DNA of 13,371 nt from Armatimonadota bacterium (GTDB lineage: Bacteria > Actinomycetota > Acidimicrobiia > Spongiisociales > UBA5794): positions 1 through 13,371 of the forward strand of contig QQUL01000266.1 in NCBI GenBank assembly GCA_008501565.1, read 5' to 3'. The notes beneath the pieces were generated by a model. The model saw only the letters and a list, made by a program, of their open reading frames with translations, did not search any database and was not told the origin of the DNA. Shown here piece by piece: positions 1-7,037 of the stretch; the first letter of the stretch is position 1; each line of letters begins with the position of its first letter. Position numbers and translations under genes: made by a program.

Positions 1-164
1 TCTCACCGTACCTTCCGGCGACGTCCCGAAGCGTGCTGAGGGCACTCGGTGTGCTTGCCCCGGACGAATCGGTTCCGTGGATCGCCCCGACGGTCGTAGC
101 GGGTAACCGGCTCGGTGAGCTGCCCCCACTGTTTGCAAAGGTCGAGCTCGAACCCGAGGTGTAG
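1..164 (+). CDS. metG: Methionyl-tRNA synthetase, C-terminal end (5' truncated by window)
   Basis: Only the last 53 codons are present. They are read in the frame starting at base 3 and end in TAG at 162-164. The peptide begins SPYLPATSRSVLRALGV and ends LPPLFAKVELEPEV. This matches the end of the anticodon-binding helical domain of methionine-tRNA ligase, where a 'P-hydrophobic-(M/L)P-T-S-x-x-(I/V)-hydrophobic-x-x-L-G' helix is followed by a short 'PPLFPRIE'-like tail. The enzyme charges tRNA-Met with methionine in the cytoplasm. No catalytic residue lies inside the window, so the call rests on this tail plus the neighbour: metG-tatD is a conserved pair in actinobacteria and firmicutes. A GAGG at 156-159 inside this tail is the likely ribosome binding site for tatD. 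Confidence 0.72.
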   Translation, partial: SPYLPATSRSVLRALGVLAPDESVPWIAPTVVAGNRLGELPPLFAKVELEPEV

Positions 165-167
165 ACC

Positions 168-977
168 GTGACGAACCCTGCCGAGAACACGTTCGAATCG
201 ACCGATCGGCCGAATGTAGACACAGTGTGGGTGGATACCCACGCGCATCTTTTCCTCATCGACGATCCGGTGGACGAGGTCTTGGCCCGAGCCTCCGATC
301 AGGGTGTCAAGTGGCTGGTCTGTCCCGGTGTTGACGAGGCAACATCTCTTGCGAGCGAGCAGTTCGCACGAGATCATCCCGGTGTCGTGCGTTGGTCTGC
401 CGGGCTCCATCCACACGATGCATCATCGTGGCCAGACCAGGCAGACCGGATCGCCGACCTGGCAAGCCGTGCCGACGCGGTCGGCGAATGTGGACTCGAT
501 TTCTATCGAAACCTCTCTTCACGGCAAGCACAGATGGCGGCGTTCGCGGACCAGCTGGCTCTCGCCGCGGATCTGAAGAAGCCGATCATCATCCATTGCC
601 GCGATGCCTTCTCAGAAGTCCACGACATGCTCGAATCGGCTCAGCTCGGGGAAACGGCGGTCCTGCATTGCTGGACGGGGGGTCCGAGGTGGACAAAGCG
701 CTTCGATGCCCTCGGTGTCACGTTCTCGTTCGCCGGCCCGATCACCTACGCAACCGGTGACACCCTCCGACTGGGTGCAGCACTCGCACCGCCGGAACGC
801 ACGATGATCGAAACGGACAGCCCCTATCTGACGCCGGAACCGCTGCGCGGCACGAACAACGAACCGGCACATGTTCACCTGACAGGGGCTCGTCTTGCCC
901 AGGTCTGGGGAACCACCGTCGAGCAGGTTTCGCAACTCACGACGGCGACAGCCGAGCGGGTGTTCGCAGATGCGTGA
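168..977 (+). CDS. tatD: TatD-family metal-dependent deoxyribonuclease
   Basis: Protein of 269 aa, close to the usual 255-270 for TatD. It is a metal-dependent hydrolase of the amidohydrolase TIM-barrel superfamily; family members are 3'-5' exonucleases/DNases linked to DNA repair and turnover. The metal ligands are visible in order: HxH at H25 and H27 (VDTHAHL), E107 (AVGECGLDF), H143 (IIHCRDA), H168 (VLHCWTGG) and D217 (ETDSPYLTPEPLRG). The GTG start follows the metG stop by 3 nt and is preceded by GAGG at 156-159 (8-nt spacing), so metG and tatD are probably cotranscribed. The 3' end overlaps rsmA by 8 nt. M. tuberculosis has rpfB between tatD and ksgA; here nothing intervenes. Confidence 0.95.
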   Translation: MTNPAENTFESTDRPNVDTVWVDTHAHLFLIDDPVDEVLARASDQGVKWLVCPGVDEATSLASEQFARDHPGVVRWSAGLHPHDASSWPDQADRIADLASRADAVGECGLDFYRNLSSRQAQMAAFADQLALAADLKKPIIIHCRDAFSEVHDMLESAQLGETAVLHCWTGGPRWTKRFDALGVTFSFAGPITYATGDTLRLGAALAPPERTMIETDSPYLTPEPLRGTNNEPAHVHLTGARLAQVWGTTVEQVSQLTTATAERVFADA

Positions 978-1803
978 CATGTACGACGACGGGCTGCAGG
1001 CTCGGAGTGAGATTCGCCGTCTCCTGCGCGATCACGACCACCAGCCGCGCAAGGGATACGGGCAGAACTTCCTCGTCGATCCCAACATCGTCGACCGAAT
1101 GGTGCGTGCAGCCGAGATCACACAGGACACACAGGTTCTTGAGATAGGGGCAGGAACCGGAGCCGTAACCGTCGCCCTCGCAGCGGTGGCAGGGCGCGTC
1201 GTGTCCTATGAGGTCGATCACGCACTCGAACCCGTCCTGGACGAGGTTCTTGCCGTGACCGACAACGTCGAGGTTCGCTTCGGCGACGCAAGCAGGATCG
1301 ATTTCAATCGAGCCCTTGATGGTGGGCCGTGGACGATGGTGTCGAATCTTCCCTACAACGTGGGTACCGGGATCGTGCTTGACATCCTCCAAGGTGCACC
1401 AAACATCGAACGCCTCGTGGTCATGGTGCAGCGAGAGGTGGCTGATCGCTTTCTCGCCGAACCGGGTGCAAAGACGTACGGCATCCCGTCGGTGATCGTT
1501 GGCTTGCACGGCACGGCTCACCTCGCATTCGGGGTGCCGCCCCAGGTCTTCGAGCCCGCACCGCGGGTGGATTCAGCCGTCGTCGTCATCGACCGGAAAC
1601 CGGCACCGGCAGCGGCTGAGAGAGCAGTCGAGATCGCATCGGCAGCGTTCGGCCAACGCCGCAAGATGCTGCGCCGCAGCCTTGCAGGGACCGTTGCGGA
1701 CGAATCCGTGCTCGTAGCGGCAGGCATCGATCCGACCACACGACCCGAGACCTTGTTCCCCGAGCAGTTCGTTGTGATCGCCAACGCCGAGGTGGGTCCA
1801 TGA
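970..1803 (+). CDS. rsmA: 16S rRNA dimethyladenosine transferase (RsmA/KsgA)
   Basis: Protein of 277 aa from ATG 970. It dimethylates two adjacent adenines in the 3' terminal hairpin of 16S rRNA (A1518/A1519, E. coli numbering) during late 30S maturation, using S-adenosylmethionine. Visible motifs are GQNFLVDPNIVDRMV near 31-45, the SAM-binding VLEIGAGTGAVTVAL at 56-70, acidic E81 after strand 2, GDAS at 105-108, and the catalytic NLPYN at 126-130. The C-terminal domain shows FEPAPRVDSAVV and QRRKMLRRSL. The frame is open further upstream (GTG at 895), but that start would bury 75 bases in tatD with no family similarity; ATG 970 (or ATG 979) gives the normal length. The gene overlaps tatD by 8 nt and ispE by 4 nt (ATGA), which suggests translational coupling. 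Confidence 0.96.
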   Translation: MRDMYDDGLQARSEIRRLLRDHDHQPRKGYGQNFLVDPNIVDRMVRAAEITQDTQVLEIGAGTGAVTVALAAVAGRVVSYEVDHALEPVLDEVLAVTDNVEVRFGDASRIDFNRALDGGPWTMVSNLPYNVGTGIVLDILQGAPNIERLVVMVQREVADRFLAEPGAKTYGIPSVIVGLHGTAHLAFGVPPQVFEPAPRVDSAVVVIDRKPAPAAAERAVEIASAAFGQRRKMLRRSLAGTVADESVLVAAGIDPTTRPETLFPEQFVVIANAEVGP

Positions 1804-2648
1804 AGGCGCTCGCCTTTGCAAAGGTGAATCTCGCATTGATCGTTCACCCACGGGCGGCTGACGGGTTCCACCCCCTCCGCGGCCTGTTTCAATCGGTGTC
1901 GCTCGCCGACACGATCGAGGTACTTCCGGCAACCGCGGACGAGATCACCGTCTCCAATGGAGAGGTACCAAGCGATGAAACCAATCTTGCGTGGCGCGCC
2001 GTCGAGGCGGTCCGCCGAGCAAGTCGTGATTCGAGGGCAATCTCGCTCCACATCTCGAAGATGATCCCATCCGGCGCCGGTCTCGGGGGTGGAAGCGCCG
2101 ACGCCGGCGCAACGATCGGACTCCTCGCCCCGGACCATGGGATCGACGATGAACTTGCGTTGGAGATCGCGGCGTCGCTCGGTTCGGATGTTCCGTTCTC
2201 ACTCACTGGTGGTACGGCCCTGGTTCGCGGAAGGGGCGAGATGGTGGATCCGATTGAACCGCTCACCGGTTTCTCGCTCGCGATCGTCGTGCCCCCATTC
2301 AGTCTGTCCACTCCCGATGTGTTCAGCGAATGGGATCGCCTCGGTGGACCCGTCGGCACCGCTGTACCCGACGGAGATCTGCCAACCGTGCTCCGTGGCC
2401 GAGAACCGATCCGAAACGACCTCTTCCCGGCGGCAGTGTCGCTTGATCGGAGGGTCGGTGAATGGCGCGACCAATTGATGTCGGTGTGGGGGACCAGCGT
2501 GGCCATGACGGGGTCTGGCTCCGCGTTGTTTGCGTTCTTCCCCTCGTTCGACGAGGCGCGTGGAGCCATCGAGGCAGTCGACATCCCAGCGCGGGCAGCC
2601 GAGCCCGTCGAGCTTGTCGATCGGGGCTGGACGAACTGCCATGAATGA
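1800..2648 (+). CDS. ispE: 4-diphosphocytidyl-2-C-methyl-D-erythritol kinase (IspE)
   Basis: Protein of 282 aa of the GHMP kinase family. It phosphorylates the 2-hydroxyl of CDP-methylerythritol with ATP in the MEP pathway to isopentenyl diphosphate. Visible features are FAKVNLAL with K8 (equivalent of E. coli K10), ADGFHPLRGLFQSV at 20-33, the glycine-rich ATP loop IPSGAGLGGGSADAG near 89-103, catalytic D130 in LGSDVPFSL, and the C-terminal GHMP motif MTGSGSALFAFF. The start is fixed by a 4-nt overlap with the rsmA stop and by GAGG at 1789-1792 (7-nt spacing). The rsmA-ispE pair is widespread in actinobacteria. It implies that this organism makes isoprenoids by the MEP route. Confidence 0.95.
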   Translation: MKALAFAKVNLALIVHPRAADGFHPLRGLFQSVSLADTIEVLPATADEITVSNGEVPSDETNLAWRAVEAVRRASRDSRAISLHISKMIPSGAGLGGGSADAGATIGLLAPDHGIDDELALEIAASLGSDVPFSLTGGTALVRGRGEMVDPIEPLTGFSLAIVVPPFSLSTPDVFSEWDRLGGPVGTAVPDGDLPTVLRGREPIRNDLFPAAVSLDRRVGEWRDQLMSVWGTSVAMTGSGSALFAFFPSFDEARGAIEAVDIPARAAEPVELVDRGWTNCHE

Positions 2649-2703
2649 CGTCGGCGGCGTACACCTCGGACTGACCTCTACACTTCCGGCTCGCATCCCG
2701 CAT

Positions 2704-2778
2704 TGGGGGGTGGTGTAATTGGCAGCACAGGTGGTTTTGGTCCATCTAGAACGGGTTCGAGTCCTGTCCCCCCAGCCA
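2704..2778 (+). tRNA. tRNA-Gln (anticodon UUG), CCA encoded
   Basis: A complete cloverleaf can be folded by hand. The acceptor stem is TGGGGGG (2704-2710) with CCCCCCA (2768-2774). The D arm is closed by GTG 2713-2715 with CAC 2726-2728. The anticodon stem is GGTGG 2730-2734 with CCATC 2742-2746 (one G-U pair), around loop TTTTGGT, giving anticodon TTG at 2737-2739. The variable loop is TAGA, and the T arm is ACGGG-TTCGAGT-CCTGT (2751-2767). The discriminator base is G2775, followed by a genomically encoded CCA (2776-2778). The gene starts 55 nt after ispE stops and ends 28 nt before glmU starts. It may therefore be part of a longer transcript; no convincing promoter is visible in 2649-2703. 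A tRNA-Gln upstream of glmU is a common actinobacterial arrangement. Confidence 0.96.
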
Positions 2779-2806
2779 ACGAGGCACATATGAGGATCAT
2801 GAGCCG

Positions 2807-4201
2807 ATGAGCAACAGCGTCGTCATCCTGGCAGCAGGCAAGGGGACCCGTATGCGGACGGGACACGCCAAATCGCTCCATGTTGCTGCAGGTCGGACCC
2901 TTCTTGAATGGGCGCTCCACATCGCTGATGCGGTGGATCCCGCAGAGATCAGCGTTGTCGTCGGACATGAGGCAGACCAGGTCGCGGCCATGTGCCCCTC
3001 CGGCGTCGCTGTGGTCACACAGGAACCCCAGCTCGGCACGGGTCACGCCACCAGCGTTGGGCTTTCCGGTCTGAAGTCGCTCGATGCGACGGTCGTTGTG
3101 CTCCCAGCAGACATGCCGCTCGTGACACCGGCATCCCTCCGATCCCTGGTCGCATCACACGCTGCCAGCGGTGACGCGGCCACGATCATGACCGTTGAGC
3201 TCCCCGATCCGACCGGTTACGGGCGCATCCTGCGAACGGGAAACGGTGCATCGGGAGGCAATGTCTCGGGCATCGTCGAAGAACGAGACGCCACGCCGCA
3301 ACAACGTGCAATCACCGAGGTCAACACGTCGGTGTACGTGTTCGACGGCTTGCTTCTCGCGGACGCGATCGACAAGGTCACCGATGACAACGACCAATCC
3401 GAGTACTACCTCACGGACGTGATCGGGATTCTCACGGCCGAGGGGCACTCCGTAGGTGCGGTCATCGTCTCTGAAGACGAAGGAACGGGTGTCAACACGC
3501 AGGGACAGCTTGCGGAGGTAGCCGCGGTTCTGCGCGGGAGGATCAATGCAGGCTTCCTCGAAGCGGGCGTGGCCATGACCGATCCGTCACGGGTGTACAT
3601 CGATGCAGGTGTTTCGGTCTCTCCCGGAACGACGATTCTGCCCGATACCTACCTGCTCGGATCAACCACGGTTGGCGAGGGTGCGATCGTGGGACCCAGC
3701 GTTGAAGCCCGCGACAGCACGATTTCTGCCAATGCCCATGTTCGATACTCCGTGCTCGACAACGCCGTGGTGGGGGAACGTGCCGTGGTCGGGCCGTATT
3801 CGTACCTGCGGCCGGGTACGGTGCTTGAGGAGGGGACCAAGGCCGGTGCCTATGTGGAAATCAAGGCTTCGGTCATCGGTAGGAATTCCAAGGTGCCGCA
3901 CCTGTCCTACATCGGTGATGCGGAGGTCGGTGAGGACTCCAACGTCGGAGCGGCAACGGTCACGGTCAACTACGACGGATACAACAAACACAAGACAAAG
4001 ATCGGTGATCGGGTACGGATCGGGTCCGACACGATGCTGGTTGCGCCCGTCACGATCGGCGACGACGCCTACACGGGAGCGGGGTCGGTCATCACGCAAG
4101 ACGTCCCCGACGGGGCACTCGGCGTCGAACGGAGTGACCAACGCAACATCGAGGGCTACGCTGAGAAGCACCGGAAGCGTGCTGAGAAGGAAGCGGAGTG
4201 A
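2807..4201 (+). CDS. glmU: Bifunctional UDP-N-acetylglucosamine pyrophosphorylase / glucosamine-1-phosphate N-acetyltransferase (GlmU)
   Basis: Protein of 464 aa, normal for GlmU. It acetylates glucosamine-1-phosphate and then joins it to UTP, making UDP-GlcNAc for peptidoglycan. The N-terminal uridyltransferase domain shows LAAGKGTRM at 8-16, GTGHATSV near 78, the metal-binding Asp in LPADMPLV (D102), GYGRI, and EVNTSVYVFDG. The C-terminal left-handed beta-helix, from about residue 255, carries hexapeptide repeats, the RPGT motif, KAGAYVEIK, NYDGYNKHKTKIGD and the acetyl-CoA-site GAGSVIT. ATG 2807 is preferred: the ATGs at 2790 and 2799 are out of frame, and GAGG at 2792-2795 lies about 11 nt upstream. 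The gene overlaps prs by one base (TGATG). glmU-prs pairing is widely conserved. Confidence 0.97.
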   Translation: MSNSVVILAAGKGTRMRTGHAKSLHVAAGRTLLEWALHIADAVDPAEISVVVGHEADQVAAMCPSGVAVVTQEPQLGTGHATSVGLSGLKSLDATVVVLPADMPLVTPASLRSLVASHAASGDAATIMTVELPDPTGYGRILRTGNGASGGNVSGIVEERDATPQQRAITEVNTSVYVFDGLLLADAIDKVTDDNDQSEYYLTDVIGILTAEGHSVGAVIVSEDEGTGVNTQGQLAEVAAVLRGRINAGFLEAGVAMTDPSRVYIDAGVSVSPGTTILPDTYLLGSTTVGEGAIVGPSVEARDSTISANAHVRYSVLDNAVVGERAVVGPYSYLRPGTVLEEGTKAGAYVEIKASVIGRNSKVPHLSYIGDAEVGEDSNVGAATVTVNYDGYNKHKTKIGDRVRIGSDTMLVAPVTIGDDAYTGAGSVITQDVPDGALGVERSDQRNIEGYAEKHRKRAEKEAE

Positions 4202-5172
4202 TGCAACGCCCTGGGCTGAAACGAATGCTGGTGTTCTCTGGATCAGCCAATGTCGAGCTGGCCGAGGAAGTATGCAAGCTCCTCGACGTTGAACTCGGGG
4301 GAGTTGAACGGTCCCGATTCGCCGACGGAGAGATCTACATCCGCTTCACCGAGTCCGTCCGCGGCGCCGATTGTTTCGTGATCCAGAGCCACTCGAAACC
4401 GATCAACGAGCACATCATGGAGCAGCTCATCATGATCGACGCCCTCAAGCGCGCCTCGGCAAAACGGATCACCGCGGTTGTGCCCTTCTACGGCTACGCA
4501 CGACAGGACAAGAAGGGGCGGCCCCGCGAACCGATCACCGCCAGAATGATGGGCGACCTGTTCATTGCCGCCGGTGCGGACCGCATCGCGGCGGTTGATC
4601 TCCATACCGGACAGGTCCAGGGATTCATCGATGCGCCGTTCGACTCCCTGACCGCCTTACCCCTGTTCACTGACTATCTCAAGAACAAGGAAGACGGACC
4701 GCTGACGGTCGTGTCCCCGGACTCTGGCGGTGTGAAGCGGGCAACCAGGTTCGCACACCACCTCAACGCCGAGGTCGCCTTCATCTACAAGCGGCGCAGA
4801 ACCGATGCCCGCAACCAGGTCACGGCGAGCCACGTCGTCGGCGACGTCAAGGATCGCCACTGCATCATCGTCGATGACATCATCGACACCGCAGGCACTG
4901 TTGTGGCCGGAGCTGAACTGCTGCTGGCACGCGGGGCGGCATCGGTGAAGGTGCTCGCAACCCACGGCGTGCTGTCGGGTCCAGCCACCGAACGCCTCCG
5001 GAGCGCAGCATTCTCAGAAATCGTCATCACCAACACCCTCCCGGTGTCCGCAGAGGCACTTTCGCTCCCGAACCTCACCGTGTTGTCCATCGCCCCGATC
5101 GTGGCGGGGACCATTGAAGCCATCTTCAACGACAGCTCCGTGAGTGAGATCTTCAAGGGCGAGAACACCTGA
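4201..5172 (+). CDS. prs: Ribose-phosphate pyrophosphokinase (PRPP synthetase)
   Basis: Protein of 323 aa (normal 310-325). It transfers pyrophosphate from ATP to ribose-5-phosphate, giving PRPP for purine, pyrimidine, histidine, tryptophan and NAD synthesis. Visible motifs are VFSGSANVELAEEV near the N-terminus, RFADGEIYIRF, the catalytic flexible region VVPFYGYARQDKK, the metal-binding VDLHTGQVQGF, VVSPDSGGVKRA, and the PRPP-binding loop VDDIIDTAGT at about 224-233. ATG 4201 overlaps the glmU stop by one base, with GAAGGA at 4186-4191 giving 9-nt spacing. A GTG one codon upstream (4198) is the alternative. It forms a translationally coupled pair with glmU. Confidence 0.96.
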   Translation: MQRPGLKRMLVFSGSANVELAEEVCKLLDVELGGVERSRFADGEIYIRFTESVRGADCFVIQSHSKPINEHIMEQLIMIDALKRASAKRITAVVPFYGYARQDKKGRPREPITARMMGDLFIAAGADRIAAVDLHTGQVQGFIDAPFDSLTALPLFTDYLKNKEDGPLTVVSPDSGGVKRATRFAHHLNAEVAFIYKRRRTDARNQVTASHVVGDVKDRHCIIVDDIIDTAGTVVAGAELLLARGAASVKVLATHGVLSGPATERLRSAAFSEIVITNTLPVSAEALSLPNLTVLSIAPIVAGTIEAIFNDSSVSEIFKGENT

Positions 5173-5191
5173 GCCCTGACCTGGTGAGACG

Positions 5192-6865
5192 ATGAGCATC
5201 GACCCTGCTCAGATCACACAGATCGTCGACGAGGGCTTCCGTCGATACCACCGCCGTCACCGAGCCTTCACCAGCAGAGCATTCGCTCGCTTCGAAGCCA
5301 GAGACTGGGCATCGATCCGGAAAGACTCGCTCGAAAGGATCGATGCCTACGGGATCAGCCTCGATCAGACGATCGACGAGCTCACAAGTGCCGGCTTCAC
5401 ACTCGCCATGCGAGCGGAATGGTCCGAAGCCAGGGACGCGTTCCACGACCGGTACATCGACGACCCGTTCGTCGACATCGCGGAAACGTTCTTCAACTCC
5501 CTTGCACGAAAGATGTTCACGACCGAGGGCATCGACCCGGCGCTCGAGTTCCTTGGAGACCGTGAGCGCGGCGAACGCGTGCCTGCCGTGGTCACCCGGA
5601 AGTACGACGCGACCACGGGGTCCACGCGGTGGATCCATGAGGTTGCGCGGGATTGTCGATTTCACGTGTCGTGGGCGAACCTGAACCGCGATGTCGTCGC
5701 CGTGATCGATCGGCTCCCGATCGTCCCGGTGGAGGTCGAAGTCGTCCACCGATTGTTCTTCCGGGGCCGGGCGGCGTATCTCGTTGGTTCCCTCACCGAT
5801 GGCGTCGAAACCATCCCTTTTGCCTTTGCGATCCGCCATGGTTCGCGAGGAATCCGAATCGCAGCGGTCCTGGTCGGGGAAGCCGATGTCTCGATTCTGT
5901 TCTCGTACACCCGCGCCGCCTTCCACATACTCACGGACGCACCCGGAGATCTCGTTGCGTTTCTGTCGGAACTTCTTCCCCACCGGGCCGATGCCGAACT
6001 GTGGGCTGCGATCGGGTATCGCAAACAGGCCAAGACGGAGCGGTATCGCGACCTCTTTCGCTATCTCGACTCCTCGACAGAGCTGTTCACGCCGGCTCCG
6101 GGAGTGCCGGGCCTCGTGATGATCGTCTTCACGCTGGCTGGCTACGACGTCGTCTTCAAGGTGGTGCGTGACAGGTTTCCACCGCAGAAGTCAGTCACGC
6201 CGCGCCAGGTGGCCGAGCGATATCAGCTGGTCGCACGTCACGACAGGGCTGGCAGGCTGGTGGAGGCACAGCGATTCCATGACCTGAAACTCCCTGCGGA
6301 CCGCTTCAGCTCTGAGGTTCTCGAGGATCTCCTGTCGGAAGCGTCCCGAACGGTCACCGTGTCTGATGGTCAGGTGAACTTCGCGACGATCTACGTTGAA
6401 CGCAGGGTCACGCCACTTGACCTCCACATTCGATCTGCAAACCCTGCTGAAGCCAAACGAGCGATCATCGACTACGGCGCTGCGATCAAGAACCTCGCCG
6501 CATCCAACATCTTCCCCGGAGACATGTTGCTCAAGAACTTCGGGGTGACAAGCCGCGGGAGGGTCGTCTTCTATGACTATGACGAGCTCACCGAACTGAG
6601 CGAGTGCCGGTTCCGGAAACTGCCAGAGTCAACCGATCCGTACGATGAGCTTTCGGCGACACCGACCTTCGGGATCGGCCCGAATGACATCTTTCCCGAG
6701 GAGTTGCCTCGATTCCTCGGGCTCACCGACGAACTGCGGGTTGCTTTCGACGATGTCCATGCCGACCTGTTCGAACCGGGGTTCTGGCAAGGCGTCCAGG
6801 ACCGCATCAAGTTGGGTGAGACAATCGAGATCCTCCCGTACCGTCGATCCCGAGCGATCGGCTGA
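5192..6865 (+). CDS. aceK: Isocitrate dehydrogenase kinase/phosphatase (AceK)
   Basis: Protein of 557 aa (E. coli AceK is 578). In E. coli this bifunctional enzyme phosphorylates isocitrate dehydrogenase to shut it off and divert isocitrate to the glyoxylate shunt, and also reverses that step. Residues 1 to about 300 match the AceK regulatory half (e.g. RLFFRGRAAYLVG near 187). The kinase half is unmistakable: APGVPGLVMIVFT (302-314, ATP loop), YDVVFKVVRDRF with K323 (E. coli K336), NIFPGDMLLKNFGV with D444 and N449 (E. coli D457, N462), and GRVVFYDYDE with D462 and D464 (E. coli D475, D477). By my hand alignment the E. coli phosphatase residue D371 falls on E358 (GRLVEAQ). The gene starts 19 nt after prs with only a weak GGTGAG at 5183-5188. 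AceK is known mainly from Proteobacteria, so its place inside an actinobacterial housekeeping block is odd. No aceA, aceB or icd is in the window, so its target here is inferred. Confidence 0.93.
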   Translation: MSIDPAQITQIVDEGFRRYHRRHRAFTSRAFARFEARDWASIRKDSLERIDAYGISLDQTIDELTSAGFTLAMRAEWSEARDAFHDRYIDDPFVDIAETFFNSLARKMFTTEGIDPALEFLGDRERGERVPAVVTRKYDATTGSTRWIHEVARDCRFHVSWANLNRDVVAVIDRLPIVPVEVEVVHRLFFRGRAAYLVGSLTDGVETIPFAFAIRHGSRGIRIAAVLVGEADVSILFSYTRAAFHILTDAPGDLVAFLSELLPHRADAELWAAIGYRKQAKTERYRDLFRYLDSSTELFTPAPGVPGLVMIVFTLAGYDVVFKVVRDRFPPQKSVTPRQVAERYQLVARHDRAGRLVEAQRFHDLKLPADRFSSEVLEDLLSEASRTVTVSDGQVNFATIYVERRVTPLDLHIRSANPAEAKRAIIDYGAAIKNLAASNIFPGDMLLKNFGVTSRGRVVFYDYDELTELSECRFRKLPESTDPYDELSATPTFGIGPNDIFPEELPRFLGLTDELRVAFDDVHADLFEPGFWQGVQDRIKLGETIEILPYRRSRAIG

Positions 6866-6905
6866 TTGCCGATTACCGATTACCGATTACCGATTACCGA
6901 TTACC
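6864..6905 (+). repeat. 7-bp tandem repeat, unit GATTACC, six copies
   Basis: Five perfect head-to-tail copies of GATTACC (starting at 6871, 6878, 6885, 6892 and 6899) are preceded by one imperfect copy, GATTGCC (6864-6870). The first unit overlaps the aceK stop codon (TGA 6863-6865), so the array begins exactly where the gene ends. There are no spacers of CRISPR type. Two more degenerate heptamers (GCCGATT, GCTGATT) sit at 6924-6937. The array could be read as a short peptide repeat, but nothing supports coding. Function is unknown; slippage-prone microsatellite or protein-binding array are both possible. Confidence 0.93.
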
Positions 6906-6946
6906 GACCGCAGAAGTCAGCCAGCCGATTGCTGATTTCGAGATAC

Positions 6947-6981
6947 GGTCGTCGGTCCTCGGTCGTCGGTCCTCGGTCTCT
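6947..6981 (+). repeat. Second 7-bp tandem array, unit GGTC(G/C)TC
   Basis: Two perfect 14-bp copies (6947-6960 and 6961-6974) are each made of GGTCGTC plus GGTCCTC, followed by a degraded fifth heptamer GGTCTCT (6975-6981). The unit matches the reverse complement of the upstream array (GGTAATC) at five of seven bases, so the two arrays face each other and could form an imperfect stem. It lies about 70 bp upstream of the rplY start, in the likely rplY promoter/leader region. Confidence 0.88.
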
Positions 6982-6982
6982 G

Positions 6983-7011
6983 TGCTGTTTCAGTGGGGTC
7001 CGCCGTAAACT
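6983..7011 (+). promoter_or_regulatory. Possible sigma-70-type promoter for rplY
   Basis: TAAACT at 7006-7011 resembles a -10 hexamer. TGCTGT at 6983-6988 is a weak -35 candidate with 17-bp spacing. The position is reasonable for rplY, whose ATG lies 40 nt downstream, in a 185-bp gap that is the first sizeable break after prs-aceK. The -35 match is poor, so this is a tentative call. Confidence 0.28.
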
Positions 7012-7037
7012 CGCATCCTGCAACCTCAACCGATTTC

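Noticed and set aside
895..969. Upstream GTG start extending RsmA by 25 residues
   Set aside because: The extension lies entirely inside tatD and has no RsmA similarity; ATG 970 gives the normal length.
1518..2584. Several minus-strand open frames of 120-230 aa under rsmA and ispE
   Set aside because: Low-complexity Arg/Ser-rich translations mirroring GC-rich plus-strand genes; no start context or family match.
2649..2703. Promoter for tRNA-Gln
   Set aside because: CTGACC at 2671-2676 looks like a -35, but nothing resembling a -10 lies 16-18 bp downstream.
5153..5983. 276-aa minus-strand open frame under the start of aceK
   Set aside because: Shadow of aceK; no recognisable motif, and it would leave AceK unexplained.
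6864..6981. Possible CRISPR array
   Set aside because: Units are 7 bp and directly abutting with no unique spacers; no cas genes nearby.
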